A stretch of 64,000 nt of DNA from Streptomyces sp. P9-A2 (GCF_036634175.1 NZ_JAZIFX010000001.1:1674001-1738000); one strand, 5' to 3'. Positions 16,412 through 25,205 are shown, counted from the first letter of the stretch. The notes: generated from the sequence alone by a model not told the origin. Translations and numbers: made by a program.

Positions 16412-16960
16412 CTACCTGACCATGGGGCGCACCATCGCGCACAGCTCCGGCGCCCCTTCGAACGGCACGGCCTCGCCCACCATCCGGTACGCCCACCCCT
16501 CGTACAGGGCCCGTACCTTGCTGTGCGCCTTGTGCACCAGCAGTGTCACCCGGTCTTCGCCGCGGGAGGCCAGCAGCACGTCATGGATACGGAGAGAGGT
16601 GCCGGTGCCACGCCAAGGTTCCCGCACCATCAGTTCGGACAGGGCGAACGTGCGCGTGCCGGTCTCCGCCGTGAACCCCTCCGGCAACGCCGGGGTCACC
16701 TTCGCCCACCAGGTCGTGGTCGGAGACAGGGGCGCACCGTAGGCGTAGCCGACCGGCTGTTCCCCGTCGTAGGCGACAACGCATGCGAAGCCGGGGCGCG
16801 CCGACCAGGAGTCGACGAACCTAGCGAAGGCGTCCCGCCCGGCGAGCGGGTCATCACTGCCCTCGTACACCTCGTCGTGAACGTCGAGGAGAAGTTCACG
16901 GATCGCGGCGGCGTCCGCCTGGCCGTAATGCCTCAGATCGAGTCGGGCGGGCATGGTCAC
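16412..16960 (-). CDS. GNAT-family N-acetyltransferase
   Basis: 182-residue acetyltransferase: FACVVAYDGEQPVGYAYG (beta-strand pair), LSELMVREPWRGTGTSLRIHDVLL (acetyl-CoA loop, here R-G-T-G-T rather than the common RGxGxG/A), then VTLLVHKAHSKVRALYEGWAYRMVGE. The GTG start at 16960 overlaps the stop of the XRE-TPR gene by 4 bp, indicating coupled expression. A target cannot be predicted. Confidence 0.82.
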   Translation of the reverse strand: MTMPARLDLRHYGQADAAAIRELLLDVHDEVYEGSDDPLAGRDAFARFVDSWSARPGFACVVAYDGEQPVGYAYGAPLSPTTTWWAKVTPALPEGFTAETGTRTFALSELMVREPWRGTGTSLRIHDVLLASRGEDRVTLLVHKAHSKVRALYEGWAYRMVGEAVPFEGAPELCAMVRPMVR

Positions 16961-18189
16961 GCGCGTCCTTCCTGCTCCTGATTGGCTGCTTCAGTCACTC
17001 GCTCCAGGCGGGCGGCAATACGGCTGCTCGCGAGTCCGGAGACGGGTACGTGCGAGACAGTCTCCGCGGCCTGCTGCCTGTGTCCCTGGGCGAGTTGGAG
17101 TTCGGCACGCAGCACCGTGTAGTAGGAACGGTTACGGGTGAACCGCACGTCGAGCAGGTCGAGGGCCTGGGCGGTCTGCTGCTCCGCTCTCGCGTACTGG
17201 CCGGCGCTCTGGTGGGCGATCGCGCCGAGCCCGGTCAGTTCCGCCGGGGTCAGGAAGGCGAGCCAGCTTGGAGCGGTCACAGTGTCGTCGGCGCGGTCGT
17301 AGGCGCGTTCCGCGGCGGCGAGTTGGCGGCCCATTCCAGCGGTGTCTCCGGTCTGGGCGAGGCAGTCGGCGAGTCTGGCGTGCAGTAGTGCTGTGATGAG
17401 CGGCTGGGCGCACAGGTGCCGTTCAGCCAGCGCGGCCCGGTTGATCCGCGCAGCCTGGCCGGGGCACCCGGCATGCTCGGCCTGAGCAGCGAGGTCCGAC
17501 CAAGCCCGGGTTACGGCGACCGGGGCACGCGTCAGCAGCGCGGCTTGGAGCGCCTGGTTGCGGAACTGATCCGCACGGGCGTAGTCGCCGCAGTCATGCG
17601 CGGACCATCCCGCGCAGGCGGCGACGTCGGCCACAGCCCGGGTCAGGGCACGCTCCACGCGCTCGCCGTACGTGCAGTGGTCAAGGGCTCGTTGGAGCCG
17701 CGCAAGGTAGTCGGTGGCGACATCGACGAGGGCACCCCCGCCGAGCCCGTTGAAGTGTGCGTCGAGCCGCGTGATGGTGGTCTGGATACGGTCGACGTCG
17801 GACATGCCGAGGCGGCCTCGCTGTGGTGTCTGCTCGGTACCGAGCGCGGTTGCGAGGGACGCAGCGATAAACGTGCGGCGGTGCACAGAACGCTGTTCCT
17901 TCACGGGTGTCGGCCGCGACGGTGCAAAGGGCGGTGGCGTCACGGTGCGCGATACGAATCCCATCTCCTGAGGGCTTCGACCGAAGATGTGCTCCAGAAG
18001 CCGAAGGTAGCGCGGCCATGGCCGGCGGACGTACCCAGAGATCCATCGCCGCACGTGCCGGTCGGTGCAGTTGGCCGACTCCCCGAACTCGTCGACGGCA
18101 ACCCGGTTGGTCTCGTCGGCCAACTGGGCGTGCGTGTACCCGAACTCCGTGAGCAGCACCTCAAGCTGAACGTTCCGTTGCCTGGTCAT
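16957..18189 (-). CDS. XRE-type HTH regulator with C-terminal TPR-like repeats
   Basis: 410-residue protein. An N-terminal HTH-like region (residues 1-75: LLTEFGYTHAQLADETNR through TDRHVRRWISGYVRRPWPRYLRLLEHIFG) is followed by a proline-rich linker and long TPR-like helical repeats (about 130-395) rich in Ala and paired helices such as ALTRAVADVAACAGWSAHDCGDYARADQ. Such proteins are numerous in Streptomyces, often beside RsbW-like ATPases, and probably bind peptides or proteins through the TPR part. The ATG at 18189 follows GAGGGGGAG. It is divergent from an ATPase gene and upstream of a co-translated GNAT. Confidence 0.82.
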   Translation of the reverse strand: MTRQRNVQLEVLLTEFGYTHAQLADETNRVAVDEFGESANCTDRHVRRWISGYVRRPWPRYLRLLEHIFGRSPQEMGFVSRTVTPPPFAPSRPTPVKEQRSVHRRTFIAASLATALGTEQTPQRGRLGMSDVDRIQTTITRLDAHFNGLGGGALVDVATDYLARLQRALDHCTYGERVERALTRAVADVAACAGWSAHDCGDYARADQFRNQALQAALLTRAPVAVTRAWSDLAAQAEHAGCPGQAARINRAALAERHLCAQPLITALLHARLADCLAQTGDTAGMGRQLAAAERAYDRADDTVTAPSWLAFLTPAELTGLGAIAHQSAGQYARAEQQTAQALDLLDVRFTRNRSYYTVLRAELQLAQGHRQQAAETVSHVPVSGLASSRIAARLERVTEAANQEQEGRA

Positions 18190-18326
18190 GGCTCCCCCTC
18201 TCGCACATTCGTGACCTACCGTAGCCCTACCGTCGCGGACTGTCCGAAAAAACTGTCCTGTTGGCTGCCGCCGACTGCCCTGAGTCTGTCCTGATGAGGA
18301 GCAGACACTTCCGGTTTCCTCGAACC

Positions 18327-18740
18327 ATGACGATGACGGCTGCATCGGTAGGACCACAGCGCTATCAGGAGCGCTATCCGGCGAAGCTCGAAGCCGCTTC
18401 CCAGGCACGCCGGGACATAACGCTGGCCCTGAAAACATGGGGCCTCCTCCACCTGGTGGACGCGGCCGAGCAGATCGTCACGGAGTTGGTCGCCAACGCG
18501 GTGGAGCACACCGACGCCGCCACGGTCGGCGTCTCCATCACCCGCACCGGCGAGGAGGCCGCGCGGATCGTCGTCACGGACACCTCCCGCACGCGCCCCA
18601 CACCGGCCGTCCCGTCCGCCGACGCCGAACACGGACGTGGCCTCCTCCTCGTCGAAGCCCTCGCCCACGGCTGGGGCAGCGAAGTGGTGCACGGCGGGAA
18701 ACGGGTGTGGGCCGATCTGCCGGCGGACGGTGAACGATGA
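18327..18740 (+). CDS. RsbW-like histidine-kinase-type ATP-binding protein
   Basis: About 137 residues of a GHKL ATPase, the anti-sigma/serine-kinase type. Motifs: the N box EQIVTELVANAVEHTDA, the G1-like VVTDTSRTRP, and the G2 GRGLLLVEALAHGWGSE. Such proteins phosphorylate or sequester partner regulators. The start is uncertain: ATG at 18327 or 18333, or an upstream ATG at 18294; none has a ribosome site, so leaderless expression is possible. It overlaps the next ORF by 4 bp and is divergent from the XRE-TPR gene. Confidence 0.75.
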   Translation: MTMTAASVGPQRYQERYPAKLEAASQARRDITLALKTWGLLHLVDAAEQIVTELVANAVEHTDAATVGVSITRTGEEAARIVVTDTSRTRPTPAVPSADAEHGRGLLLVEALAHGWGSEVVHGGKRVWADLPADGER

Positions 18741-18940
18741 GCGGCCGGCCTGTGACCGGCCTGCCGAGGATTGACCTGCTCACCCCTCGACAGCAGATGG
18801 CCATGAACTGCGCCCGCTGTGCCCAGCACTTGGGGATGAGCGGCCGTGTTTGGGGCGAAGTACGGCACCAGGGCCTGCTGTTCCGGCTCTGGATCTGCGT
18901 GCCCGACTGCTCGACGCCCGTCCCTGGCGACCCGGCCTGA
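18737..18940 (+). CDS. Small Cys-pair protein, co-translated with the ATPase
   Basis: 67 residues with C-A-R-C in the middle and a late C-V-P-D-C, which could form a four-Cys zinc or disulfide knuckle. The ATG overlaps the ATPase stop by 4 bp. No named family is recognised. Its coupling suggests a partner for the ATPase / XRE-TPR signalling module. Confidence 0.6.
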   Translation: MSGRPVTGLPRIDLLTPRQQMAMNCARCAQHLGMSGRVWGEVRHQGLLFRLWICVPDCSTPVPGDPA

Positions 18941-18968
18941 ACCGCCGCCCTGCCTCCGGAGTGCCCAG

Positions 18969-18986
18969 CGCCCCGGAGCCGGGGCG
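18969..18986 (+). terminator. Hairpin terminator
   Basis: CGCCCCGG (18969-18976), AG, CCGGGGCG (18979-18986), followed by GCTTT, closing the rightward ATPase operon. The rest of 18941-19152 shows no gene. Confidence 0.6.
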
Positions 18987-19152
18987 GCTTTGATCCCCTC
19001 GAAGGCCGGGAGACGGCCGTGCGGGCCCTCGACGCTCCGCCGGTGGCAGAGCGTCCTCGATGACACGTTCCCCTGGCCGGCCGGGCGGCCCGGGGCGTGG
19101 TCCCGGGGGACGACCGCGGGCCGGGCCGGCGACATGGTTCCGTGCCGTGGGT

Positions 19153-20610
19153 TCAGCGGCGCTTCTGCCGCTTCCAGGGGCCGGTGACGGCGAGCATGAT
19201 GCCCGGTTCCTGGATGTTGGCGTACAGGGTCTTCCCGTCGGGCGAGAAGGTGACGCCGGTGAACTCGCTGAACTCCGGCTCCTGTTCGGTGCCGATGTTC
19301 AGTTCGTTGCGGGCGATGGGGTAGGTGCGTCCGCTGTCGGTGGCGCCGAACAGGTGCTGCACGCCCTCGCCGTCCTCGGCGATGACCAGACCGCCGTACG
19401 GGGAGACGGTGATGTTGTCGGGGCCGTCGAAGGCGCCGTCCTCGGCCGGGTTCCGGTTGACGCCGAGCAGGACCTTGAGGGTGAGGGTGCGGCGCCGGGG
19501 GTCGTAGAACCAGACCTGGCCGTCGTGCTGTACGGGGCTCTCCTCGCGGGCGTACGAGGAGACGAGGTACGCCCCGCCGTCGCCCCACCACATGCCCTCC
19601 AGTTTGCGGGCGCGGGTGACCTCGCCGGCCCCGAACTGCTCGCGCACGGAGACGGTCCGCGCGTCGCGGTCGGGCACGTCCACCCAGTCGACGCCGTACA
19701 CCGTGCCGGTCCGCGCGGCGCGGGAGAGGTCGTCGACGAACCGGCCGCCGGAGTCGAAGCACTTGGGCGCCTGGAGGACGCCCGCGTCGTCGGCGAGGGT
19801 GCGGAACCTGCCGGGGCCGTGGCGGAAGTCCTTGGGCGGGGTCCAGCGGAAGAACAGGCCGTTGGGTTCGTCTGCGTCCTCGGTGAGGTAGGCGTGGCCG
19901 CGTTTGGGGTCGATGACGACGGCCTCGTGGTCGTACCGGCCGAAGAACTTCAGGGGCTTGGGGTCGCGGTTGGCGCGCCGGTCGGCGGGGTCGACCTCGA
20001 AGACGTAGCCGTGGTCCTTGGTCATCCCGTTCTCGCCGGCCCGGTCGGAGTTCTCCTCGCAGGTGAGCCAGGTGCCCCAGGGGGTGCTGCCGCCCGCGCA
20101 GTTGTCGGCGGTGCCGGCGATGCCGACCCACTCGGCGACGCTGCCGTCGGGGCGCACCTCGACGATCGTGCAGCCGCCGGGCGCGCCCGGGTCGTAGACG
20201 AGGCCCTCGACGAGCGGGACGGGGTGCTCCGCCTCGTCGCGCGGGCCGTCCATCTCGTGGTTGTTCACGAGGAGGGTGGTGCCGCGGGGGCCCGCGAAGG
20301 CGGCGGTGCCGTCGTGTTCGGCGGGGGTGTACTCGCCGGACTCCAGCCGGGTCTTCCCGCAGTGGGTGAGGACGCGGTAGGAGAAGCCGGCGGGCAGGGC
20401 GAGGATGCCGTCCGGATCGGGGAGCAGGGGGCCGTAGCCGATCGTGGGGTGCTGGTGCCGGGCCTCCTGCTGATCCTCCCCCGCGCTCTCGGCGTCGTGG
20501 GACGCGAGGGCGCCCGGCGCGGAGGCGAGGGCGCCCACGCTGCCCACCAGTGCGACACCGGCGCCGGCGACCGCGGATGTCCTGGCGAAGTCCCTGCGGG
20601 TGAGCGACAT
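19153..20610 (-). CDS. phoX: PhoX/DUF839-family Tat-secreted phosphatase
   Basis: 485-residue exported protein. The Tat signal (TRRDFARTSAVAGAGVALVG, twin Arg at 5-6) is followed by an ALAS-type cleavage region. PhoX enzymes are Fe3+/Ca2+ phosphatases with a beta-propeller. Seen: GTTLLVNNHEMDGPR, WLTCEEN, GRYDHEAVVIDPKRGHAYLTED, LEGMWWGDGGAYLVSSYAREE, FDGPDNITVSPYGGLVIAEDGEG, which fit propeller blades with acidic metal ligands. AGGAGG precedes the ATG. PHO-box-like repeats upstream suggest PhoP control under phosphate limitation, consistent with a phosphate-scavenging role. The assignment to active PhoX rather than a non-catalytic DUF839 relative is likely but unproven. Confidence 0.8.
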   Translation of the reverse strand: MSLTRRDFARTSAVAGAGVALVGSVGALASAPGALASHDAESAGEDQQEARHQHPTIGYGPLLPDPDGILALPAGFSYRVLTHCGKTRLESGEYTPAEHDGTAAFAGPRGTTLLVNNHEMDGPRDEAEHPVPLVEGLVYDPGAPGGCTIVEVRPDGSVAEWVGIAGTADNCAGGSTPWGTWLTCEENSDRAGENGMTKDHGYVFEVDPADRRANRDPKPLKFFGRYDHEAVVIDPKRGHAYLTEDADEPNGLFFRWTPPKDFRHGPGRFRTLADDAGVLQAPKCFDSGGRFVDDLSRAARTGTVYGVDWVDVPDRDARTVSVREQFGAGEVTRARKLEGMWWGDGGAYLVSSYAREESPVQHDGQVWFYDPRRRTLTLKVLLGVNRNPAEDGAFDGPDNITVSPYGGLVIAEDGEGVQHLFGATDSGRTYPIARNELNIGTEQEPEFSEFTGVTFSPDGKTLYANIQEPGIMLAVTGPWKRQKRR

Positions 20611-20661
20611 GGAGCCTCCTGTGACGGTGGGGTGCCGTGCGGGGGTGACGGATCAGGCCCC

Positions 20662-20738
20662 GTTCACCGTCACGCTTCCGCCCGTGCCTGAACGCCGGTT
20701 GAACTCCGCGGGGACTTCCGACGGCCGCTTCGGTGAAC
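20662..20738 (-). promoter_or_regulatory. PHO-box-like direct repeats upstream of phoX
   Basis: Read leftward, two adjacent 11-nt units occur, GTTCAACCGGC (20704-20694) and GTTCAGGCACG (20693-20683), in the direct-repeat arrangement of Streptomyces PHO boxes (GTTCACC-type units). A third unit, GTTCACCGAAG, lies 34 bp further upstream (20738-20728). A GTTCACC copy on the other strand is at 20662-20668. They sit 73-128 bp before the phoX ATG, suitable for PhoP activation. Confidence 0.6.
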
Positions 20739-20762
20739 CACGCGCGGCCGCGCCACTTCGCC

Positions 20763-20956
20763 CGCCGAGCGGGGTGCGCGGTCGCTTGCCGTGCTCGCCG
20801 ACCGGGGTGTACGCCTGCCCGCTCCGCTCCGCTCACCGAACGGGGTGTGACGCGCCCGCTCAACGGGGGGGGTGACGCGCCGCGCACTCCGCCCGCCCAC
20901 CGAGGCGCACGTCCGCCTCCGCGCACGCCGACCGGGAGTGACGGGCCCGCTCTGCC
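20763..20956. repeat. Five degenerate copies of a ~27-bp motif
   Basis: A motif of the form CGCCGACCGGGGTG then ACGC..CCCGCTC recurs near 20763, 20797, 20834, 20861 and 20927 with substitutions and small indels. It lies between phoX and the next gene upstream and has no coding potential. It looks like an expanded intergenic repeat. Confidence 0.5.
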
Positions 20957-21000
20957 GTCGGCGCGGGCGCCGACTGTCCGTTCGGCTCCCCTGCCGCAGG

Positions 21001-22434
21001 TCAACTACCGCGTTGCGAACGCGCCTTGAAGGCGGCCTTGCGTGCGGCCTTGGCGATCTCCTTGTCCGGGTGCAGCCGGCCCATCGCCTCCAGCACGTCC
21101 GCCGTGGCCGGGTGTTCCACCCGCCAGGCGGTGGCGAAGAAGCCGCTGTGCTGGCGGGCCAGGCCCTCCACCAGGGCCTGCAGCTCCTCGGAGTGGCCCT
21201 CGGCCGCGAGCTGTGCGGCCACCGTGTCGATGGTCAGCCAGAAGATCATGGATTCGGAGGGCGGCGGTACGTCCGTCACCCCGTGCTCGGTCAGCCACAC
21301 CCGGGCCAGCCCGCCGAGTTCCGCGTCGTCGAGCACCTCGCGCAGGGCGAGCTCGGCCGAGACGCCGACCAGCGCCAGCGCCTGCTGGCACTGCAGCCGC
21401 CGCAGCGGCGCGTTCTCGTCGGTGCCGCGCGCGGCGGCGAGCAACTCGCGGGCCGCGTCGAGGGGTTCGCGGCGGGCGAGCCACTGCTCGGTCTCCGCGT
21501 GGGCCGCCGCCGGTGGGAAGGCGGGGGTGCGGTCGAGCAGCGCGTCGGCGCCCTTGTCCGTGAGGTCCCCGACCGCCGGGGCGTCGAATCCCGCTTCCAG
21601 CAGGCGGGCGCGCAGCCCGTACAGGCCGAGCGGGGTCAGCCGCACCACGCCGTAGCGGGTGACGTCGGTGTCGTCCTGGGGCGGGGCGGGCTCCTCGTCG
21701 CCCTCGGCCAGCAGCGCCTCGTCGACCGGCTGGTACTCCACGAGTCCGGCCGGCTCCAGCAGGCGGAACTGGTCGTCCAGCCGCAGCATCGCGTCGGACA
21801 CCTCCTGGAGCACGTCGTTGGTGGGCTCCGGCATGTCGTCGGGGACGATCACGGAGGCGGCCAGCGCGGGCAGCGGCACCGGCGGGCCGGCGGGCTCCGC
21901 CTCGCCGACGGTCAGCAGGTACAGGTTTCCGAGGACCCCGTCGAGGAAGTCCGCCTCGGCCTCGGGGTCCCAGTCGACCGAGGAGAGGTCGACTTCGCCG
22001 GATCCGTCCCCGGCGGCGAGGGCGTCGACGAGCCCGTCCAGGTCGGGCACGCTCGCGTCGGCGAGCACCGTCTCCAGGGCGGCGAGCCACACGGTGAGGA
22101 CGTCCTGCGGCGAGCCGCCGGTGAGCAGCGCGAGGTCGGCGCCCGCGGTGACGGTGCCCTCCTCCTCGTCGACGACGTCGACGAGCCCGGCGTCCACGGC
22201 GACGCGCCAGGCCGCACTGGCGTCGGCGGTGGCGTCCTCACCGCTCAGCCCGAGCGCCTCGGCCGCCGCGGTCAGCTGCTCGTCGACGAGCCCGCCGCCG
22301 GCGTCGACCCGCGTTCCGGGCCCGGCCCAGCGGGCGAGCCCGGCGGCCCGGGACAGCAGTGGCGTGGACAGTGCTTCGCGCGCCAGCTCCGCTTCGGGGT
22401 GCAGTCGCGCCGGCGGCATGGAGCTGTCTGACAT
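21001..22434 (-). CDS. Large acidic hypothetical protein (477 aa)
   Basis: No domain is recognised with confidence. The protein is acidic, Ala/Leu-rich and mostly helical, with no signal peptide or membrane segment. The N-terminal 150 residues include RWAGPGTRVDAGGGLVDEQLTAAAEALG; the middle has a winged-helix-like VTRYGVVRLTPLGLYGLRARLLEAGFDA; the C-terminus has HEAT-like helices ending HPDKEIAKAARKAAFKAR. Coding bias is excellent, and it resembles conserved streptomycete proteins of unknown role. It lies between phosphatase and nuclease genes with its own long upstream gap. Confidence 0.7.
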   Translation of the reverse strand: MSDSSMPPARLHPEAELAREALSTPLLSRAAGLARWAGPGTRVDAGGGLVDEQLTAAAEALGLSGEDATADASAAWRVAVDAGLVDVVDEEEGTVTAGADLALLTGGSPQDVLTVWLAALETVLADASVPDLDGLVDALAAGDGSGEVDLSSVDWDPEAEADFLDGVLGNLYLLTVGEAEPAGPPVPLPALAASVIVPDDMPEPTNDVLQEVSDAMLRLDDQFRLLEPAGLVEYQPVDEALLAEGDEEPAPPQDDTDVTRYGVVRLTPLGLYGLRARLLEAGFDAPAVGDLTDKGADALLDRTPAFPPAAAHAETEQWLARREPLDAARELLAAARGTDENAPLRRLQCQQALALVGVSAELALREVLDDAELGGLARVWLTEHGVTDVPPPSESMIFWLTIDTVAAQLAAEGHSEELQALVEGLARQHSGFFATAWRVEHPATADVLEAMGRLHPDKEIAKAARKAAFKARSQRGS

Positions 22435-22883
22435 CGGCTGTTTCTCCTAGGGTCTGTCCGGCGGGTCACGTCGGGGGCGGCCGGCGGCAGCCGGCCGGCC
22501 GGCCCGGAGACGACTCGGCCACTCAGCCTAGACGGATTTCCGCCCAAGCCGCCCGCTTCACCTCCGCGTCACCCGCCATGCATGGCCGAAACCTTGACAA
22601 GTGGTCTGGCCAGGCTGGAGATTGACGCGCGTAGAAGTCGGCGGACAGGTGTTCACCGGAGCCGGAAGCCGACCATGGACGCCATCCGTGGAGGCCGTCC
22701 CGGACGCCACTCGTGGACCGGCTGCGGACGCCATCCGCAGGGGGCATCCTGAGAGGAGCGGGAGGCCACGCGGGTTCGAGAGGGCCCGCTCACGGCAGGT
22801 CGCCCGCGCCCCGCGCCTTCTCCACGCGTCACACGATTTTCCACCCTCGTCCCGGCACTCATCACATTCCCGGAGGGAATCCG
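22435..22883. promoter_or_regulatory. 449-bp divergent intergenic region
   Basis: It separates the hypothetical gene from the secreted nuclease. TTGACA about 290 bp before the nuclease start, with an 18-bp spacer to GAGATT, is a weak candidate promoter. A single GTTCACCGGAG unit near 22650 resembles half a PHO box, but no second unit at 11 bp is present. No small ORF with a ribosome site was found. Confidence 0.4.
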
Positions 22884-24710
22884 TTGCCGAGCAAGTCGTC
22901 CGCGCGTCTCGCCGCGCTCACCGTCGCCGCCGTGTGCGCGGCGTCCACGATCACCCTCACCTCGCCCGCGTACGCGGAGTCCGTGCGCATCCACGACATC
23001 CAGGGCGACACCCGGATATCCCCGTACGCCGGGCAGCAGGTCACCGATGTGGCCGGAATCGTCACCGGAGTCCGCACCTACGGCTCGTCCCGCGGGTTCT
23101 GGATCCAGGATCCGACGCCGGACGCCGACCCGGCCACCAGTGAGGGCGTCTTCGTCCACACGGGTTCGACCCCCCAGGGGGTCGCCGTCGGTGACGCCGT
23201 CACGGTCTCCGGCACGGTGTCGGAGTACGTCCCCGGCGGTACGTCCTCCGGCAACCAGGCGCTGACCGAGATCACCCGCGCCACGTTCACCGTCGTCTCC
23301 GGCGGCAACCCGGTCCCGGCCGCGACCAGGATCGACGCCAGGTCCGTCCCCGCCGCCTACACCCCGGCCGGGGACGCCGCGGCGAACGGCTCCGTCAACG
23401 CCCTCCCGCTGCGCCCCGACCGCTACGCCCTGGACTTCTACGAGTCCCTGGAGGGCATGAACGTCCAGGTCTCCGACACCAGGGTGGTCGGCGCCACCGA
23501 CCCGTACGCCGAGCTCTGGGTCACGGTGAAGCCGAAGGAGAACCGCAACCACCGCGGCGGCACGGTCTACGGCTCCTACGACGACCGGAACACCGGCCGT
23601 CTGCAGATCCAGTCCCTGGGCCGGGCCGCGGACTTCCCCGACGCGAACGTCGGCGACACGCTCGCCGGCACCACCGCGGGCCCGCTGGACTTCAACCAGT
23701 TCGGCGGCTACACCCTGGTGGCGAGCGAACTCGGCACGCTGAAGAACGGGAACCTGCGGCGCGAGTCGACGCGCGCGCAGCGCTCCGGCGAGCTGGCGGT
23801 CGCCACGTACAACGTGGAGAACCTGGACCCGTCCGACGACACGTTCGCCGCGCACGCCGAGGCGATCGCGGGCAACCTGAAGTCGCCCGACATCGTGTCC
23901 CTGGAGGAGATCCAGGACAACAACGGCGCCACCGACGACGGCACGGTCGCCGCCGACCGCACGGTGGCCCGGCTGATCGACGCGATCGAGGCCGCGGGCG
24001 GCCCGCGCTACGACTGGCGCGGGATCGACCCGGCCGACAAGGCCGACGGCGGCGAGCCCGGCGGCAACATCCGCCAGGTGTTCCTCTTCAACCCGGAGCG
24101 GGTCTCCTTCACCGACCGCGCGGGCGGCGACGCCACCACGGCCACCGGCGTCACCAAGGTGCGCGGCAAGGCGGCCCTGACGGTCTCCCCCGGCCGCATC
24201 GCCCCCGCGTCCGCGGCGTTCGAGAACAGCCGCAAGCCACTGGCCGGCGAGTTCGTCTTCCGCGGCCGCACGGTCGTCGTGGTCGCCAACCACTTCGCCT
24301 CCAAGGGCGGCGACCAGGCCCTGACGTCGCAGTACCAGCCGCCGTCGCGCGGCTCGGAGGCGCAGCGCCACCTCCAGGCGAAGGAGGTGCACGACTTCAC
24401 CGCGAAGATCCTCGCCGCCCAGAAGAACGCGGCCGTCGTCGTCCTCGGTGACATCAACGACTTCGAGTTCTCCACGACGACGAGGATCCTCGAGGGCCGG
24501 GGGACGCTCTGGTCGGCGGTCAAGTCCCTGCCGCGGAGTGAGCGTTACTCGTACGTCTACCAGGGCAACAGCCAGGTGCTGGACCAGATCCTGATCAGCC
24601 CGTCGATCCGCCGCGGCGGGACGTTCACGTACGACAGCGTGCACCTCAACACCGAGTTCCACGACCAGATCAGCGACCACGACCCGCAGATCCTGCGTTT
24701 CCGCCCGTAG
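22884..24710 (+). CDS. Secreted endonuclease/exonuclease/phosphatase-family nuclease (ExeM-like)
   Basis: 608-residue extracellular protein. The TTG at 22884 is chosen because GGAGGG lies six bases upstream and it yields a clean Sec signal ending SPAYA-ES. An OB-fold-like region (about 35-175: IHDIQGDTRISPYAGQQVTDVAGIVTGV, FWIQDPTP, GDAVTVSGTVSEY) precedes a C-terminal EEP domain: VATYNVENLDPSD, DIVSLEEIQDNNG, VVVANHFASKGGD, VVVLGDINDFEFS and ISDHDPQILRF, giving the expected Asn, Glu, Asp/Asn and His-Asp catalytic residues. It probably degrades extracellular DNA for phosphate or nucleotides, which fits the phoX neighbourhood. Confidence 0.85.
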   Translation: MPSKSSARLAALTVAAVCAASTITLTSPAYAESVRIHDIQGDTRISPYAGQQVTDVAGIVTGVRTYGSSRGFWIQDPTPDADPATSEGVFVHTGSTPQGVAVGDAVTVSGTVSEYVPGGTSSGNQALTEITRATFTVVSGGNPVPAATRIDARSVPAAYTPAGDAAANGSVNALPLRPDRYALDFYESLEGMNVQVSDTRVVGATDPYAELWVTVKPKENRNHRGGTVYGSYDDRNTGRLQIQSLGRAADFPDANVGDTLAGTTAGPLDFNQFGGYTLVASELGTLKNGNLRRESTRAQRSGELAVATYNVENLDPSDDTFAAHAEAIAGNLKSPDIVSLEEIQDNNGATDDGTVAADRTVARLIDAIEAAGGPRYDWRGIDPADKADGGEPGGNIRQVFLFNPERVSFTDRAGGDATTATGVTKVRGKAALTVSPGRIAPASAAFENSRKPLAGEFVFRGRTVVVVANHFASKGGDQALTSQYQPPSRGSEAQRHLQAKEVHDFTAKILAAQKNAAVVVLGDINDFEFSTTTRILEGRGTLWSAVKSLPRSERYSYVYQGNSQVLDQILISPSIRRGGTFTYDSVHLNTEFHDQISDHDPQILRFRP

Positions 24711-24722
24711 GGCGTGAACCGC

Positions 24723-24766
24723 GCCGGAGGGCCGGCCGGACACTTCCGTCCGGCCGGCCCTCCGGC
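24723..24766. terminator. 19-bp perfect-stem terminator
   Basis: 24723-24741 pairs perfectly with 24748-24766 around the loop ACTTCC (core GGAGGGCCGGCCGGAC). It lies 12 bp after the nuclease stop and before a convergent gene, so it may serve both. Confidence 0.88.
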
Positions 24767-24803
24767 CGTGCCCGCCCAGCCCCGGTACGATTCGCTCCCG
24801 CCG

Positions 24804-25205
24804 TCAGTGCGTCCCGCGCCGCCGCAGCACCGCCATCCCGGCCGTCGCCGCCAGACCGGCCGCCGTCCCTCCGGCGACCATCACCGGCCACGGCTTCCGC
24901 GTCCCGGCCAGCCGGGCCTGCGTGGCGCTGCTCCGCAGTTGCACGGTCATCGCCCCGGCCCTGTCACGCAGATCCTCCACGCGGGCCAGCGCGTTTCCCT
25001 TGACATCCATCTTCCCGGCCAACTCCTCGACCGTGTCGCCGAGTTCGTGCCGGGTCCGCTCGATCTCCCGCCGCAGCTCGTCGGGCCCCTTGGCCCCACG
25101 GGCGGCATCCCGCTCGGTCCCGGGCTCGATGTGGGACCCGGAGCCGGAACCCGCAGCCTTCGCAGGCGCGTTCACGCCGTTCACACCGTTCACGTGCCGC
25201 GTCAT
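24804..25205 (-). CDS. DUF3618-family membrane-associated protein
   Basis: 133 residues. The DUF3618 signature GPDELRREIERTRHELGDTVEELAGKMDVKGNA sits near residues 40-70 as an amphipathic, coiled-coil-like helix. A C-terminal transmembrane segment (VMVAGGTAAGLAATAGMAVL) ends in RRRGTH. The N-terminus has a short NGVNGVN repeat and a GSGSGS stretch. The ATG overlaps the stop of the holin-like gene by 4 bp. Function unknown; the pair is common in actinobacteria. Confidence 0.8.
   Translation of the reverse strand: MTRHVNGVNGVNAPAKAAGSGSGSHIEPGTERDAARGAKGPDELRREIERTRHELGDTVEELAGKMDVKGNALARVEDLRDRAGAMTVQLRSSATQARLAGTRKPWPVMVAGGTAAGLAATAGMAVLRRRGTH

Noticed and set aside
18374..21004. 876-codon leftward open frame
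   Set aside because: Arg/Pro-rich, overlaps phoX in another frame and runs antisense to the ATPase genes; a by-product of high GC.
22640..22662. PHO box upstream of the nuclease
   Set aside because: Only one GTTCACC unit; no second unit at 11 bp spacing.
22653..24743. 696-codon leftward frame opposite the secreted nuclease
   Set aside because: Mirror frame of the nuclease gene; no motif and no ribosome site.
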